Source: Deltaproteobacteria bacterium (lineage in GTDB: Bacteria > Myxococcota > Polyangia > Haliangiales > Haliangiaceae). Taken from it: DNA of 20,112 nucleotides. Location: the NCBI GenBank assembly GCA_018262455.1, contig JAGSPR010000110.1, forward strand, positions 1 through 20,112, read 5' to 3'. Under the pieces are notes generated by a model. It saw only the letters and a program-made list of their open reading frames with translations, did not search any database and had not been told where the DNA came from. A program made the translations under genes and the position numbers. Position 1 is the first letter of the stretch, and the number at the start of each line of letters is the position of its first letter. Positions 7,921 through 16,101 of the stretch are shown in pieces.

Positions 7921-7962
7921 TTCGCTGCGGACCGGCGTTGATCGATCCGCCTCGGGCCCACC

Positions 7963-8322
7963 TCACATGACGTGAAACGCGCGCAGCGCCATGCCGACGG
8001 AGAACGACGCGGCGTTCGCCGCGATCGACACCAGGATCGCGCGCCGCAGCCCGGCGCTCGGAAACACCAGCGCGTAGAACACGCCCTCGAGGACGAGCGC
8101 CCAGATCTCCGCGACCACGACGGTCACCGGATCGGACAGCCCGAGCCGCGGGATGATGAACCACACCGCTGGGTGGGTCACCAGCTGGGCGAACCAGCAC
8201 AGCGCCGCGCGTCGCGCGAGACTCGGATCGGCGGCGCGCAGCATCGGCAGCGCGATCGCGGCCTCGATCACGTACGTGAGGACGAAGGCCTCGAGCCAGG
8301 CACCGACCGTGACCCCGGTCAT
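7963..8322 (-). CDS. Four-helix membrane protein with intramembrane acidic residues
   Basis: 119 residues. The ATG (8322) overlaps the TGA of the gene before it as ATGA, so it is very likely translated by coupling. Four hydrophobic helices fit residues about 7-27, 38-57, 65-87 and 93-115. Unusually, the helices carry polar groups: Glu11 and Glu20 in the first, His50-Pro in the second (T-H-P-A-V-W), Glu72 and Glu79 in the third (A-E-I-W-A-L-V-L-E-G), and Asn103 in the fourth (A-A-N-A-A-S-F). Such conserved-looking buried charges suggest a catalytic, metal-binding or transport role rather than a plain anchor. I do not recognise the family. It is the third gene of the MYXO-CTERM operon. Confidence 0.75.
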   Translation of the reverse strand: MTGVTVGAWLEAFVLTYVIEAAIALPMLRAADPSLARRAALCWFAQLVTHPAVWFIIPRLGLSDPVTVVVAEIWALVLEGVFYALVFPSAGLRRAILVSIAANAASFSVGMALRAFHVM

Positions 8323-9371
8323 CGGCGACGGGCCATCACGAGGAAGCACAGCATCGCGAGCTCGAGGTAACCGTGGAACACCGCGAGCGACAGGTACAGG
8401 TTGCGCGTGCCGTGCAGGTTGACGAACGACGCGCCGAGCACGACCACCATCAGGCCGAGGACGATCCAGAACCCGACCGTGCCGAGATCGCGGACGACCG
8501 AGCGCAGCGAGCTCTTGAACGACATCGTGCTCTGGCCGGGCAGCTCCTCTTGCGGGATCCACCCGAGCCACACGGCGTAGTGGATGCCTTGCAGGAAGAT
8601 GTACGACAGCGCGATGCCGATCGCGAGATCGGGACCGCATCCTGGCGCGAGCCAGCTCGAGACCTGGGCGAGGCTGAGCCCGAACGCCGCGTCGCCGCCG
8701 AGCTGCGCGGTCAACGGCGTGGTCGCGCCCGACAGGAACAGCGGGATCGCGATCGCGATCAGCGCGAACGGCGCCACGGCGACCCACAGCCGCTTGCGGA
8801 ACAAGAACGCCCACAGCACCAACGCGACGACGTTGTGCAGGTGCGCGAACACCAGCCGAGACGTGTCTGGAAAGACCGCGCCGAGCACCGCGAGCGCGCC
8901 GACGATCGGCAGCGCGACCCGGAGCCGGCGCCACGCTCCCGACACCGCTGCGCCGGCGACGCCCGCGCCCGCGATCCACGTGCCGGCGAGGATCATCTCG
9001 ATGCGGCCGGTCGCCCCGCCTCCCAGGGCGAGCTCGTCGACCAACCGCAGCGCGAACAACGCGAGACAGCCGCCGAGGGCGGCGCGCAGCCACCAGCGGG
9101 GGAGGTTCTGGCGGATGACCAGATAACGAATGTCGCTGGCGAGGTGCGGGACGCCGAGCAGCGCCGGCGAGATCGCCATGACCGCCACCGGTGCAGACAC
9201 CACGAGGGCGAACCCGATCGCGATGCCGATCGACGCTTGCACCGCCAGCCGGCGGTCGCGGCGATAGAGGATCGCCCGCAGCGCTGGAACCGTGCTCGCC
9301 CAGCGAAAGGTCGCGCGCCGCACCCGGTCGAGTGGCGCGGCGCACGCCTCGATGTAGCCTATCCCGGTCAC
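8319..9371 (-). CDS. Multi-pass membrane protein with paired histidines, possibly Brp/Blh-like
   Basis: 350 residues from a GTG at 9371 that overlaps the TGA of the preceding gene (GTGA), with AAGGGG just upstream. The frame is open further upstream to 9794, but that part is the antisense shadow of the gene at 9368-9571. About eight to nine hydrophobic helices fill residues 45-345. Histidines sit in or next to them: G-V-P-H76-L-A-S-D80, A-H177-L-H179-N, G-I-H264-Y and F-H333-G-Y-L-E337. The first resembles the G-x-P-H-G-x-x-D motif of Brp/Blh carotenoid dioxygenases, which use an intramembrane iron site; the resemblance is partial and unverified. It could also be another metal- or haem-binding membrane enzyme. 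Confidence 0.75.
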   Translation of the reverse strand: MTGIGYIEACAAPLDRVRRATFRWASTVPALRAILYRRDRRLAVQASIGIAIGFALVVSAPVAVMAISPALLGVPHLASDIRYLVIRQNLPRWWLRAALGGCLALFALRLVDELALGGGATGRIEMILAGTWIAGAGVAGAAVSGAWRRLRVALPIVGALAVLGAVFPDTSRLVFAHLHNVVALVLWAFLFRKRLWVAVAPFALIAIAIPLFLSGATTPLTAQLGGDAAFGLSLAQVSSWLAPGCGPDLAIGIALSYIFLQGIHYAVWLGWIPQEELPGQSTMSFKSSLRSVVRDLGTVGFWIVLGLMVVVLGASFVNLHGTRNLYLSLAVFHGYLELAMLCFLVMARRR

Positions 9372-9571
9372 TTCCCCTTGCGGCCGATGCGACGGCTGAC
9401 CGCGAGGGCGACATACCCCAGGCCGAACACGCCGAGGCCGGCCAGCGACGTCGCCACGTCGGCACCGCCGACCGTACAACCGCCGCCGCCGCCCGGGGTG
9501 GGAATGTCGGCGAACGCCGGCACGCTGATGAGGAGGGTCGATGCGATCGTGGCGAGTTGCGAGATCTTCAT
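9368..9571 (-). CDS. 67-residue MYXO-CTERM-like protein
   Basis: 67 residues from an ATG with a strong AAGGAG ten bases upstream. Residues 1-21 are a Sec signal peptide (MKISQLATIASTLL...AFA, cleavage after A-F-A). The mature part starts DIPTP, then a run of five glycines and Cys32, then a hydrophobic helix (about 39-58) and a basic end R-R-I-G-R-K-G-K. Gly-Cys before a helix before an Arg cluster is the MYXO-CTERM sorting signal of Myxococcota, processed by myxosortases. Almost nothing lies between the two signals, so after processing the product would be a peptide of roughly ten residues or a short lipid-linked stub. It leads an operon with two membrane proteins. The match to MYXO-CTERM is by eye. 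Confidence 0.75.
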   Translation of the reverse strand: MKISQLATIASTLLISVPAFADIPTPGGGGGCTVGGADVATSLAGLGVFGLGYVALAVSRRIGRKGK

Positions 9572-9576
9572 GGTGC

Positions 9577-9600
9577 TGTGTCTCCTTGTGTGGAGGCACA
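9577..9600 (-). promoter_or_regulatory. Hairpin covering the ribosome site of the MYXO-CTERM gene
   Basis: On the minus-strand mRNA TGTGCCTCC, a six-base loop ACACAA and GGAGACACA form a stem of eight pairs with one C-A mismatch. The GGAG of the Shine-Dalgarno site is fully paired with CCTCC. This arrangement could keep the first gene of the operon untranslated until the stem opens. Confidence 0.45.
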
Positions 9601-9724
9601 GACGAGCAAGGCCGATGCCAACATGCACGCCTGTCATTCTGCGGAAATGCGCTGGGCGGGACGCCGGATCGACTGGCCAGTGGCGTCGACACCAGCCTGG
9701 GGCAAGACGTCTCACGCGGCCTTC

Positions 9725-9738
9725 CGTGGGCACCCACG
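9725..9738 (-). terminator. Hairpin between the XdhC-MocA gene and the MYXO-CTERM operon
   Basis: CGTGG-GCAC-CCACG is a perfect five-pair stem with a four-base loop. It lies 53 bases beyond the stop at 9791, in the 219-base gap before the next minus-strand gene. No U-tract. The rest of the gap should hold the MYXO-CTERM operon promoter, which I could not identify. Confidence 0.3.
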
Positions 9739-9790
9739 AGGCGACCGCGGGCGACGCCAGTTGCCGCCCATCGCCCAGGCGAGCCGACGT

Positions 9791-11467
9791 TCAACCCGCG
9801 CGCGGATCTCGCGACGATCTTGGCGCGGTTCGTGTCGCGAGCGTCTCGACGTCATCCACCGTGTCGACATCGAACGCGCCGCCGGCCCAGTCGATCGCGA
9901 CCGCGGCGGGCTCGGCATGGACCAGCTTGCCGGCGCCTTGATCGCCGGAGAGGGCCGTGAGCTGCGGCCAGCGCGAGCGATCGAAGATCGCGGGCGCACC
10001 GAGGACGTTCGCGTAGCGCGACGCGGCGATCGGTGCACTCTCCAGCAGCCACGCATCGCGCAACGCCGCGACATGCGCGGTCGTCAGCAGCGGCTGATCG
10101 CCGAGCACGATCACGAGCGCACCAGCGTTCGATGTCACGGCCCACGCGACGGCCGCGCGGATCGACGACGCGATGCCATCTTCCCAGCTCGCGTTCGCGA
10201 TCCGCGCGACGCGGAGCTCCCCGAGCGCGTGCTCGACAGCGGCGGCATTCGCTCCGAGGACGACACCGACCGGGCCGATGCGCGCGTCGATGCAAGTGGC
10301 GGCGATGCGGTGGACGAGGGCGATGCCGCCCCACTCGACGAGCTGCTTCGGTCGGCCGAGCCGGCGCGAGCCACCCGCGGCGAGCACCGCGATCGCGACA
10401 TCGGCGTGCAGGGCGCGCGCGCGGTCGCGCAGCATCCCGCCCCGCGCACCGTGATGCACCGCCTGGACCTCGCCGACGATCGCGAGCGCGATCTGCTCCG
10501 GCGTCTCGGCACCGACGTCGAGTCCGACCGGCGCGTGCAGGCGTGGATCGTCGGTGCCGCGTCCGAGCGCGGCGAGCAGATCGCGCGTCCGACGGGCGGG
10601 GCCGAGCACGCCCACGTAGCGGGCGCGCGAGTCGAGCGCCATCGCCAAGGCGGCACGATCGGCGGCTTCTTGATGATGCATGATCACGACGTACGCCTCG
10701 TGCGCGGCATCGATCGGCTCGCGTAGCTTCGCCGCGTCGCCACCGGTCGACAGCGTGCGATCGGCGGCGAGAAACCGCGAAGGCTCGCGCAGCGCGTGAT
10801 CGGCGACGGTCACGCGAAACCCCGCCGACTTCGCGAGCCCGACGATCGGCGCGGCGTCATGGCCACTGCCAAGCACGAACAGCTGCGGAGACGGCGCGAT
10901 CGTCTCGACGAGGATCGTGACCTCGCCGAGCGTGAAGACCCCCGCGGGTCCGCGCGCGACCTCCTCCAGCCGAGCGCACAGCGCCGGATCGGTGACCGGG
11001 CGCGCGAACGCGACGGCGATCGGGCCGACGCCGACGCGGGCGCCAACCGGCACCTCCGCGCGCGTCGATCGAATCACCGTGACGAGCACGCCGGTGGTCT
11101 CGCGCGCGAGGCAGACGGCGGCGAACGCCAGCGCGTCGTTGGTGGTGCCGGCGGGTACGTGCTCGAGGAGCACGTCGACGATGCCGTTGCAGCCCAGGCC
11201 GTACGGTTCGCGCTCATCGCGGTCGCCCGTCGAGTCGTAGGTGACGACGAGCGGCGCTCGCCGGCAGCGATGCGCGCCACGCAGCATGACGTCGCCTTCG
11301 AGGCAGCCACCGCTGACGCAACCCGCGAGCCAGCGATCGCCGGCGACGAGCATGCGCGCGCCTGGGCGCCGATACGACGAGCCCTCGACGCGCACGACCG
11401 TCGCGAGCAGGTGCTCCGCTGCGACGAGGCGCTCCGCCTCGCGGACGATCCGCTCGAGCTCGTTCAC
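9791..11467 (-). CDS. XdhC-MocA fusion: molybdenum cofactor maturation factor
   Basis: 558 residues from a GTG. Residues 1-100 are an XdhC/CoxI N-terminal domain ([11 protein letters not shown], then G-C-V-S-G-G-C-L-E). Residues about 195-340 are the XdhC Rossmann domain (L-F-V-L-G-S-G-H-D). Residues about 357-545 are a MocA-type nucleotidyltransferase, with [13 protein letters not shown] at 362-374, G-D-Q-P-L-L at 456-461, G-A-P-A-I-F at 490-495 and D-V-D-T-V-D-D at 533-539. MocA adds CMP to molybdopterin to make the cytosine dinucleotide form; XdhC proteins bind and sulfurate the cofactor and insert it into the hydroxylase. These usually are two genes. The divergent iorA/iorB genes are the obvious client. 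All signature residues are present, so it should be active. Confidence 0.92.
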   Translation of the reverse strand: MNELERIVREAERLVAAEHLLATVVRVEGSSYRRPGARMLVAGDRWLAGCVSGGCLEGDVMLRGAHRCRRAPLVVTYDSTGDRDEREPYGLGCNGIVDVLLEHVPAGTTNDALAFAAVCLARETTGVLVTVIRSTRAEVPVGARVGVGPIAVAFARPVTDPALCARLEEVARGPAGVFTLGEVTILVETIAPSPQLFVLGSGHDAAPIVGLAKSAGFRVTVADHALREPSRFLAADRTLSTGGDAAKLREPIDAAHEAYVVIMHHQEAADRAALAMALDSRARYVGVLGPARRTRDLLAALGRGTDDPRLHAPVGLDVGAETPEQIALAIVGEVQAVHHGARGGMLRDRARALHADVAIAVLAAGGSRRLGRPKQLVEWGGIALVHRIAATCIDARIGPVGVVLGANAAAVEHALGELRVARIANASWEDGIASSIRAAVAWAVTSNAGALVIVLGDQPLLTTAHVAALRDAWLLESAPIAASRYANVLGAPAIFDRSRWPQLTALSGDQGAGKLVHAEPAAVAIDWAGGAFDVDTVDDVETLATRTAPRSSRDPRAG

Positions 11468-11473
11468 GGTGCC

Positions 11474-11496
11474 CGTCTATACATCATCTATAGACG
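11474..11496. promoter_or_regulatory. AT-rich palindrome between the divergent molybdenum-enzyme genes
   Basis: CGTCTATA (11474-11481) and TATAGACG (11489-11496) are perfect 8-bp arms around CATCATC. It sits in the 99-base spacer, seven bases from the GTG of the XdhC-MocA gene and 70 from that of iorA. The size and symmetry fit the operator of a dimeric regulator (TetR, MarR or LysR type). Each arm holds a TATAGA that could serve as a -10 box for the transcript on its side, which would make the XdhC-MocA mRNA nearly leaderless. Confidence 0.55.
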
Positions 11497-11566
11497 ACGC
11501 ACTGCCCCGCTCATCGAGTGCCACTCTGGCTTGACCCCGATCGCGCGGAAGTCGACGCTCTCCCGC

Positions 11567-12031
11567 GTGATCAAGCTGGATATCAACGGGAAGGTTCGCG
11601 AGGTCGACGCGACGGCGGAGATGCCTCTGCTCTGGGTGTTGCGCGATGTCGTCGGGCTCGTCGGAACCAAGTTCGGCTGCGGCATGGCCCAGTGCGGTGC
11701 GTGCACCGTGCACGTCGACGGCAAGCCGATCCGCGCGTGCGTGACGACCGCGGGCAGCGTCGTCACGAAGAAGATCACGACCATCGAAGGCCTCTCCGCG
11801 GACGGCTCGCACCCCGTGCAGCGCGCGTGGGCCGAGGCCGACGTCGTGCAGTGTGGCTACTGCCAGTCGGGGCAGATCATGACGGCGGTCGCGCTGCTCG
11901 ACCACAACCCCGAGCCGACCGACGACGACATCGACGCCGCGATGTCCGGCAACATCTGCCGCTGCGGCACGTACGTGCGGGTGCGCGAGGCGATCCATCT
12001 GGCCTCGAAGCTGAAGCGAGGTGCCAGGTGA
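11567..12031 (+). CDS. iorA: IorA-type 2Fe-2S subunit of a molybdenum hydroxylase
   Basis: 154 residues, the usual family length. The GTG at 11567 is chosen because it gives the family start ([14 protein letters not shown]); the frame is open far upstream but only as antisense of the XdhC-MocA gene. The N-terminal plant-ferredoxin-like cluster is bound by C38, C43, C46 and C58. The C-terminal helical cluster is bound by C96, C99, C131 and C133 (C-G-Y-C ... C-R-C). All eight ligands are intact. The subunit moves electrons from the molybdenum site to an acceptor. It has no signal of its own, so it would be exported bound to the Tat-bearing partner. The symbol reflects similarity to isoquinoline 1-oxidoreductase; the substrate is not known. 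Confidence 0.92.
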   Translation: MIKLDINGKVREVDATAEMPLLWVLRDVVGLVGTKFGCGMAQCGACTVHVDGKPIRACVTTAGSVVTKKITTIEGLSADGSHPVQRAWAEADVVQCGYCQSGQIMTAVALLDHNPEPTDDDIDAAMSGNICRCGTYVRVREAIHLASKLKRGAR

Positions 12032-14160
12032 CGTACTCGCGCCGACGCTTCATCAAGGTCTCTGCCGGCGCCGCCGCCGGCCTCGCGATCAGCTTCTACG
12101 TGCCGAACGTCGCGCGCGCGGTGCCCGCACAGGCCAAGCCACTCCCGCAACCCAACGCGTTCCTCCGCATCGGCAAGGACGACTCGGTCACCGTGGTCCT
12201 CGCGCACTCCGAGATGGGCCAGGGCATCTGGACCGGCCTCGCGATGTTGATCGCCGAGGAGCTCGATTGCGATTGGTCGAAGGTGAAGTGCGAGCACGCG
12301 CCCGCGGCGCCGGTGTACGGCCACCCCACGTCGGGCATGCAGATGACCGGCGGATCGTCGACCACGCGGGGCGAGTTCGAGCGCTACCGCACCGTCGGCG
12401 CGATGGCGAAGGACCTGCTGGTCCGCGCGGCCGCCGCGAAGTGGAAGGTCGCGCCCGCCACGATCAAGGTCGAAGCTGGCGTGATGACGAGCGGCACGAA
12501 CAAGGCGACGTTCGGCCAGCTCGCCGAGGCCGCGATGCTCCTGCCGCCACCGAGCGCGGTGAAGCTGAAGGACGCGAAGGACTGGAAGCTGATCGGCAAG
12601 CCCACGCGCCGGCTCGACACTCCCGAGAAGATCACCGGCAAGGCGATGTTCGGCATGGACGTCCAGTTCCCCGGCCTGCACACCGCCGTCGTCGCGCGCC
12701 CGCCGGCGTTCGGCGGCAAGCTGAAGACGTTCGACGCGACCGCGGCGCTGAGGGTTCCCGGCGTCGTCAAGGTCGTGCCGACGGCGACCGGTGTCGCGGT
12801 CGTCGCGAAGCACTTCTGGGCCGCGAAGCTCGGTCGCGACAAGCTCGTGATCGACTGGGCGCCGCCCGATGGTGGCGGCGTCGATTCGACGAAGCTCATC
12901 GCCGAATTTCGCGCGCTCGCGAAGTCGCCCGGCGCCCTCGCCAAGAAGGCCGGCAACGTCGAGACCGCGCTGACGTCGGCGAAGCACCGTCTGGAGGCGT
13001 ACTACGAGTTCCCGTACCTGGCGCACGCACCGATGGAGCCGCTCAACGCCACGGTCAAGATCGACGGCGACAAGTGCGAGATCTGGACCGGCACCCAGTT
13101 CCAGACGATGGACCAGATGGTCGCGTCGAAGATCCTCGGGACGACGCCCGACAAGGTCACCATCCACACGATGTTCCTCGGCGGCGGCTTCGGCCGGCGC
13201 GCGACGCCGACGTCGGACTTCGTCGCCGAGGCCGTCATCGTCGCGAAGGCCGCCGGCCTGCCCGTCAAGACGGTGTGGACGCGAGAGGACGACATCCGCG
13301 GCGGCTACTACCGCCCCGCGTACGTCCACCGCGTGCAGGTCGGCACCGACGACAAGGGGATGCCAACCGCGTGGGACCACACCGTCGTCGGCCAGTCGAT
13401 CGCGACGGGCACGCCCCTCGAGATGTTCATGGTCAAGGACGGCATCGACGGCACCTCCGTCGAGGGCCTGCCCGACTCGCCGTACCTCGAGAAGGCGCCG
13501 GCCCATCGCGTCACGTTGCACTCACCGAGGACGGCGATCCCGGTGTTGTGGTGGCGCTCGGTCGGCGCGACGCACGTCGCGTTCGCGCTCGAGTGCATGG
13601 TCGACGAGCTCGCGCACGCCGCGGGCAAGGATCCACTCGCCTATCGCGTCGCGCTGCTCGACGGCAAGCCGCGCCACGTGGCCGCGCTCAAGCTCGCCGC
13701 CGAGCAGGCCGGCTGGCGTACACCGCCCGCCGCCGGTCGTGCGCGCGGCCTCGCCATCCACGAATCGTTCGGCAGCATCGTCGCCGAGTGCGTGGAGGTC
13801 TCCGTCGATCACAAGCAGATCCGCGTGCACTCCGTCACCGCCGCGGTCGATTGCGGTCAGGCGGTCAACCCGCTCGGCATCGAGGCGCAGGTGCAGTCGA
13901 GCATCGCGTTCGGCCTGTCCGCTGCGCTCCACGGCAAGCTCACGCTCACCGGCGGCGCGGTCAACGAGAGCAACTTCCACGACTACCCGGTCGTGCGGAT
14001 GTCCGAGATGCCGAAGGTCGCCGTCCACATCATCCCGAGCAAGGCGCGCATGGGCGGCATCGGCGAGCCCGCCACCGCACCGATCGCGCCCGCGGTCGCG
14101 AACGCCGTGTTCGCCCTCACCAGGCAGCGCCTGCGCGCCCTGCCGCTCCGCCTCGCCTAG
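12028..14160 (+). CDS. iorB: IorB-type molybdopterin-binding large subunit, Tat-exported
   Basis: 710 residues. The GTG overlaps the stop of iorA (GTGA) with GAGGT five bases upstream. A Tat signal peptide opens the protein (T-Y-S-R-R-R-F-I-K, then a hydrophobic stretch to A-R-A near residue 31). The body matches the xanthine dehydrogenase/aldehyde oxidase family of IorB type: A-H-S-E-M-G-Q-G near 60, G-G-G-F-G-R-R at 385-391 for cofactor contact, and M-G-G-I-G-E-P, where Glu680 is the catalytic base. It should hydroxylate an N-heterocycle or oxidise an aldehyde in the periplasm, using molybdopterin cytosine dinucleotide. Length is normal and no key residue is missing. The substrate cannot be read from sequence; the name is by family. 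Confidence 0.92.
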   Translation: MTYSRRRFIKVSAGAAAGLAISFYVPNVARAVPAQAKPLPQPNAFLRIGKDDSVTVVLAHSEMGQGIWTGLAMLIAEELDCDWSKVKCEHAPAAPVYGHPTSGMQMTGGSSTTRGEFERYRTVGAMAKDLLVRAAAAKWKVAPATIKVEAGVMTSGTNKATFGQLAEAAMLLPPPSAVKLKDAKDWKLIGKPTRRLDTPEKITGKAMFGMDVQFPGLHTAVVARPPAFGGKLKTFDATAALRVPGVVKVVPTATGVAVVAKHFWAAKLGRDKLVIDWAPPDGGGVDSTKLIAEFRALAKSPGALAKKAGNVETALTSAKHRLEAYYEFPYLAHAPMEPLNATVKIDGDKCEIWTGTQFQTMDQMVASKILGTTPDKVTIHTMFLGGGFGRRATPTSDFVAEAVIVAKAAGLPVKTVWTREDDIRGGYYRPAYVHRVQVGTDDKGMPTAWDHTVVGQSIATGTPLEMFMVKDGIDGTSVEGLPDSPYLEKAPAHRVTLHSPRTAIPVLWWRSVGATHVAFALECMVDELAHAAGKDPLAYRVALLDGKPRHVAALKLAAEQAGWRTPPAAGRARGLAIHESFGSIVAECVEVSVDHKQIRVHSVTAAVDCGQAVNPLGIEAQVQSSIAFGLSAALHGKLTLTGGAVNESNFHDYPVVRMSEMPKVAVHIIPSKARMGGIGEPATAPIAPAVANAVFALTRQRLRALPLRLA

Positions 14161-14166
14161 GATCCC

Positions 14167-14754
14167 ATGCGCAACGTCCGCTGCTTCCTCCTCGTGCTCG
14201 CCGCATGCAAAGGCTCCTCCGGGGCCGGCTCGACGCAGGGTCCGCGCCCGACCCGCATCAGTCGTGAGGCCGGCCTCGCCGCGTTCGAGACCGTCCGCAC
14301 GGTGCTCCAGCACCCGCGCTGCCAGAACTGCCACCCCGGCGGCGACACGCCGCTGCAGGGCGACGACGGTCGCGTGCACAGCCAGAATATCGTGCGCGGC
14401 CCGACTGGCATCGGCGTGGTCGGTGCCGAGTGCTCGTCCTGCCACCGCGAGGCGAACCCGCCCGACAGCTATGGCCCGAACCAGCCGCCCGGCAGCGCGA
14501 ACGGCTGGCACATGCCGCCGCCCGAGATGAAGCTGGTGTTCGCTGGCGTCGCGCCCGGCGCGCTGTGCGAGCAGATCAAGGATCCCGCGCGCAACGGCGG
14601 CAAGGACGCGGCCGCGCTCCGCGCGCACCTCGACGATCCGCTCGTGCTGTGGGGCTGGACGCCCGGCTTCGGGCGCACGCCGGTCTCCGTGCCGCACCAG
14701 GACTTCGTCGCCGCGTTCGAGACCTGGTCCGCGGCCGGCGCGCCGTGCCCGTGA
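14167..14754 (+). CDS. Di-haem cytochrome c lipoprotein, partner of the molybdenum hydroxylase
   Basis: 195 residues, starting six bases after iorB with AGGA overlapping the iorB stop. The short leader ends in lipobox LAAC (Cys 14). Two haem sites are present, C-Q-N-C-H at 52-56 and C-S-S-C-H at 89-93. Met116, in W-H-M-P-P-P, and other Met/His residues are candidate distal ligands. Similar cytochromes next to iorA/iorB are often annotated as a third subunit of isoquinoline 1-oxidoreductase. It most likely accepts electrons from the 2Fe-2S subunit in the periplasm and passes them to the respiratory chain. Position and localisation make this the natural electron acceptor; that step is inference. 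Confidence 0.85.
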   Translation: MRNVRCFLLVLAACKGSSGAGSTQGPRPTRISREAGLAAFETVRTVLQHPRCQNCHPGGDTPLQGDDGRVHSQNIVRGPTGIGVVGAECSSCHREANPPDSYGPNQPPGSANGWHMPPPEMKLVFAGVAPGALCEQIKDPARNGGKDAAALRAHLDDPLVLWGWTPGFGRTPVSVPHQDFVAAFETWSAAGAPCP

Positions 14755-14794
14755 GCTCCCCGTCGGTCGCCGGCGATCGGTTGGGCCGGGGAGC
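14755..14794. terminator. Inverted repeat right after the molybdenum operon, convergent gap
   Basis: GCTCCCCG (14755-14762) and CGGGGAGC (14787-14794) are perfect 8-bp arms that begin at the base after the cytochrome stop codon. The 24-base loop contains the palindrome TCGCCGGCGA. It lies in the 78-base gap where two genes converge, so it could stop transcripts from both sides. No U-tract. Confidence 0.45.
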
Positions 14795-14832
14795 CGACGC
14801 TGTCGAAGCCGGCCTGGCGCGCGGCGCGGCGC

Positions 14833-16101
14833 TCACAGGGCCTTGAGCCGGGTCTTGGCCTCGTAGTTGTCCTTGTTGATATCGAGCGCCTTCTTGTAGG
14901 CGGCCTTCGCATCGGCCCGCCGCTCCAGGTGCTCGAACGACTGCCCCTTCAAGAGGATCAGGTTCGACAGCGACCACTCCGAGTGGTTGGGACCCTTGAG
15001 CGCGCGGTCGACCGCCTCGAGCGACTTCGCGTGCTCGCCGCGCTTGAACAGCCGTTGCGCGTGGACCTCGTGGATCGTGAACGGATCGTCCTGGTTGCGC
15101 TCGAGCGCGCGCGCGATCAGGCGGTCCTCGTGCTGCGGCGCATCCATGTCGACGAGGGCGGTCAGCACATCATCGAGCCGGTAACTCTCACACCGCTCAC
15201 CGATCGCGAGCAGCGCCGCCTCGGCCTCGTCGCGCCGACCCTGCTTGACCAGCACCTTCGCGCGCGAGATCGCGTAGCCATCGTCGGGGCTATCGCCCGC
15301 CTGCGCGGCGTCCCACGCGGCGATCGCCTCGTCGTCGCGGTTCATCGTCTCGAGCACGCGCGCGCGCTGGGTGTGGAGGTAGCTGCGATGCGGCGCCAGC
15401 GCGATCGCCTGGTCGAACGTCTGCAGCGCCTCGGCCATCGCGCCGCGCCGCTCGGCGTTGCGCGCGAGCTCCTCCCACGCCTCGGTATCGGCCGGGACGA
15501 TCGAGAGGTACCGCTGCCACACCGGCACCGCCTCGGCGTCATTGCGCCAGCCGACCACCTCGGCGAGCATGCGCAACGCCTGCGTGTTGGTCGCCTCGAG
15601 TGCGAGCACCTGCTTGAGCAAGGACTCGACCTCGATGCTGTGGTCGCTGCCCTGGTCGCGGAGGGTCTTGGCCGTCTGCAGCAGGCTCGGCACATCACCG
15701 ATGCCCGCCGCGGCAGGCGCTGCATCGGTGACCGTGAGGTCGAGGGTCTTGGACGGATCGATCGCGCCCGGGATGTCCGCGGTCGCGTGGATCCGGTACT
15801 TGATCCGCGTGCCCGGGCCACCCTCGCGCGGCACCTGGAACGCGAAGTCGAACTGCTGCTCGCTGTCCGGCGAGATCGTGAACTGGTAGCTCGCGAGCTG
15901 CACGCTCTGGATCGACTCGACCTCGTCCTTGTCCTGCGACCGACCGTCGACCTGGACGCGCACCGTCGTGACGCGCTCGATGCGCGCCTCGATCGCGTTG
16001 CACTTCTGCTCGCTCTTGCCGCCGCTCAGGATGACGCGACCCTTGGCAAACCCGCCGAGCGGCACGCCGCCGTCGTTCAGCGAGATGTCGACCTCGCGCA
16101 C
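14833..16101 (-). CDS. Arrestin/Spo0M-like domain fused to TPR repeats
   Basis: 422 residues. The GTG start shares one base with the stop of the gene before it (TAGTG). Residues 1-127 are beta-rich and read like the arrestin-fold Spo0M family: D-I-S-L-N, G-x-x-K-G-R-V-I-L-S-G-G, Y-Q-F-T-I-S-P near 72-78 and F-x-F-Q-V-P near 86-91. Residues about 140-422 are helical TPR-type repeats with the usual A/G/Y spacing (for example A-L-Q-T-F-D-Q-A-I-A-L-A-P and A-K-A-A-Y-K-K-A-L-D-I-N). There is no signal peptide or membrane helix. TPRs bind peptides or proteins; Spo0M-like proteins take part in developmental control and cell division in Bacillus. A scaffold role in the cytoplasm is likely, with the coiled-coil protein as probable partner. 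Confidence 0.75.
   Translation of the reverse strand: MREVDISLNDGGVPLGGFAKGRVILSGGKSEQKCNAIEARIERVTTVRVQVDGRSQDKDEVESIQSVQLASYQFTISPDSEQQFDFAFQVPREGGPGTRIKYRIHATADIPGAIDPSKTLDLTVTDAAPAAAGIGDVPSLLQTAKTLRDQGSDHSIEVESLLKQVLALEATNTQALRMLAEVVGWRNDAEAVPVWQRYLSIVPADTEAWEELARNAERRGAMAEALQTFDQAIALAPHRSYLHTQRARVLETMNRDDEAIAAWDAAQAGDSPDDGYAISRAKVLVKQGRRDEAEAALLAIGERCESYRLDDVLTALVDMDAPQHEDRLIARALERNQDDPFTIHEVHAQRLFKRGEHAKSLEAVDRALKGPNHSEWSLSNLILLKGQSFEHLERRADAKAAYKKALDINKDNYEAKTRLKAL

Noticed and set aside
7963..8322. CPBP-type myxosortase identity for the 119-residue membrane protein
   Set aside because: The family motifs (EExxxR, FxxxH, HxxxN) are not seen; only scattered intramembrane Glu and His residues are present.
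8373..9941. Plus-strand open frame of 522 codons across the MYXO-CTERM operon
   Set aside because: Its translation is Arg/Asp/Gln-rich with no domain. The minus strand has coupled starts, a signal peptide and membrane helices.
12021..14267. Second long plus-strand frame (748 codons) overlapping iorB
   Set aside because: It is an out-of-frame shadow, very Arg-rich, and lacks every molybdopterin motif found in the true frame.
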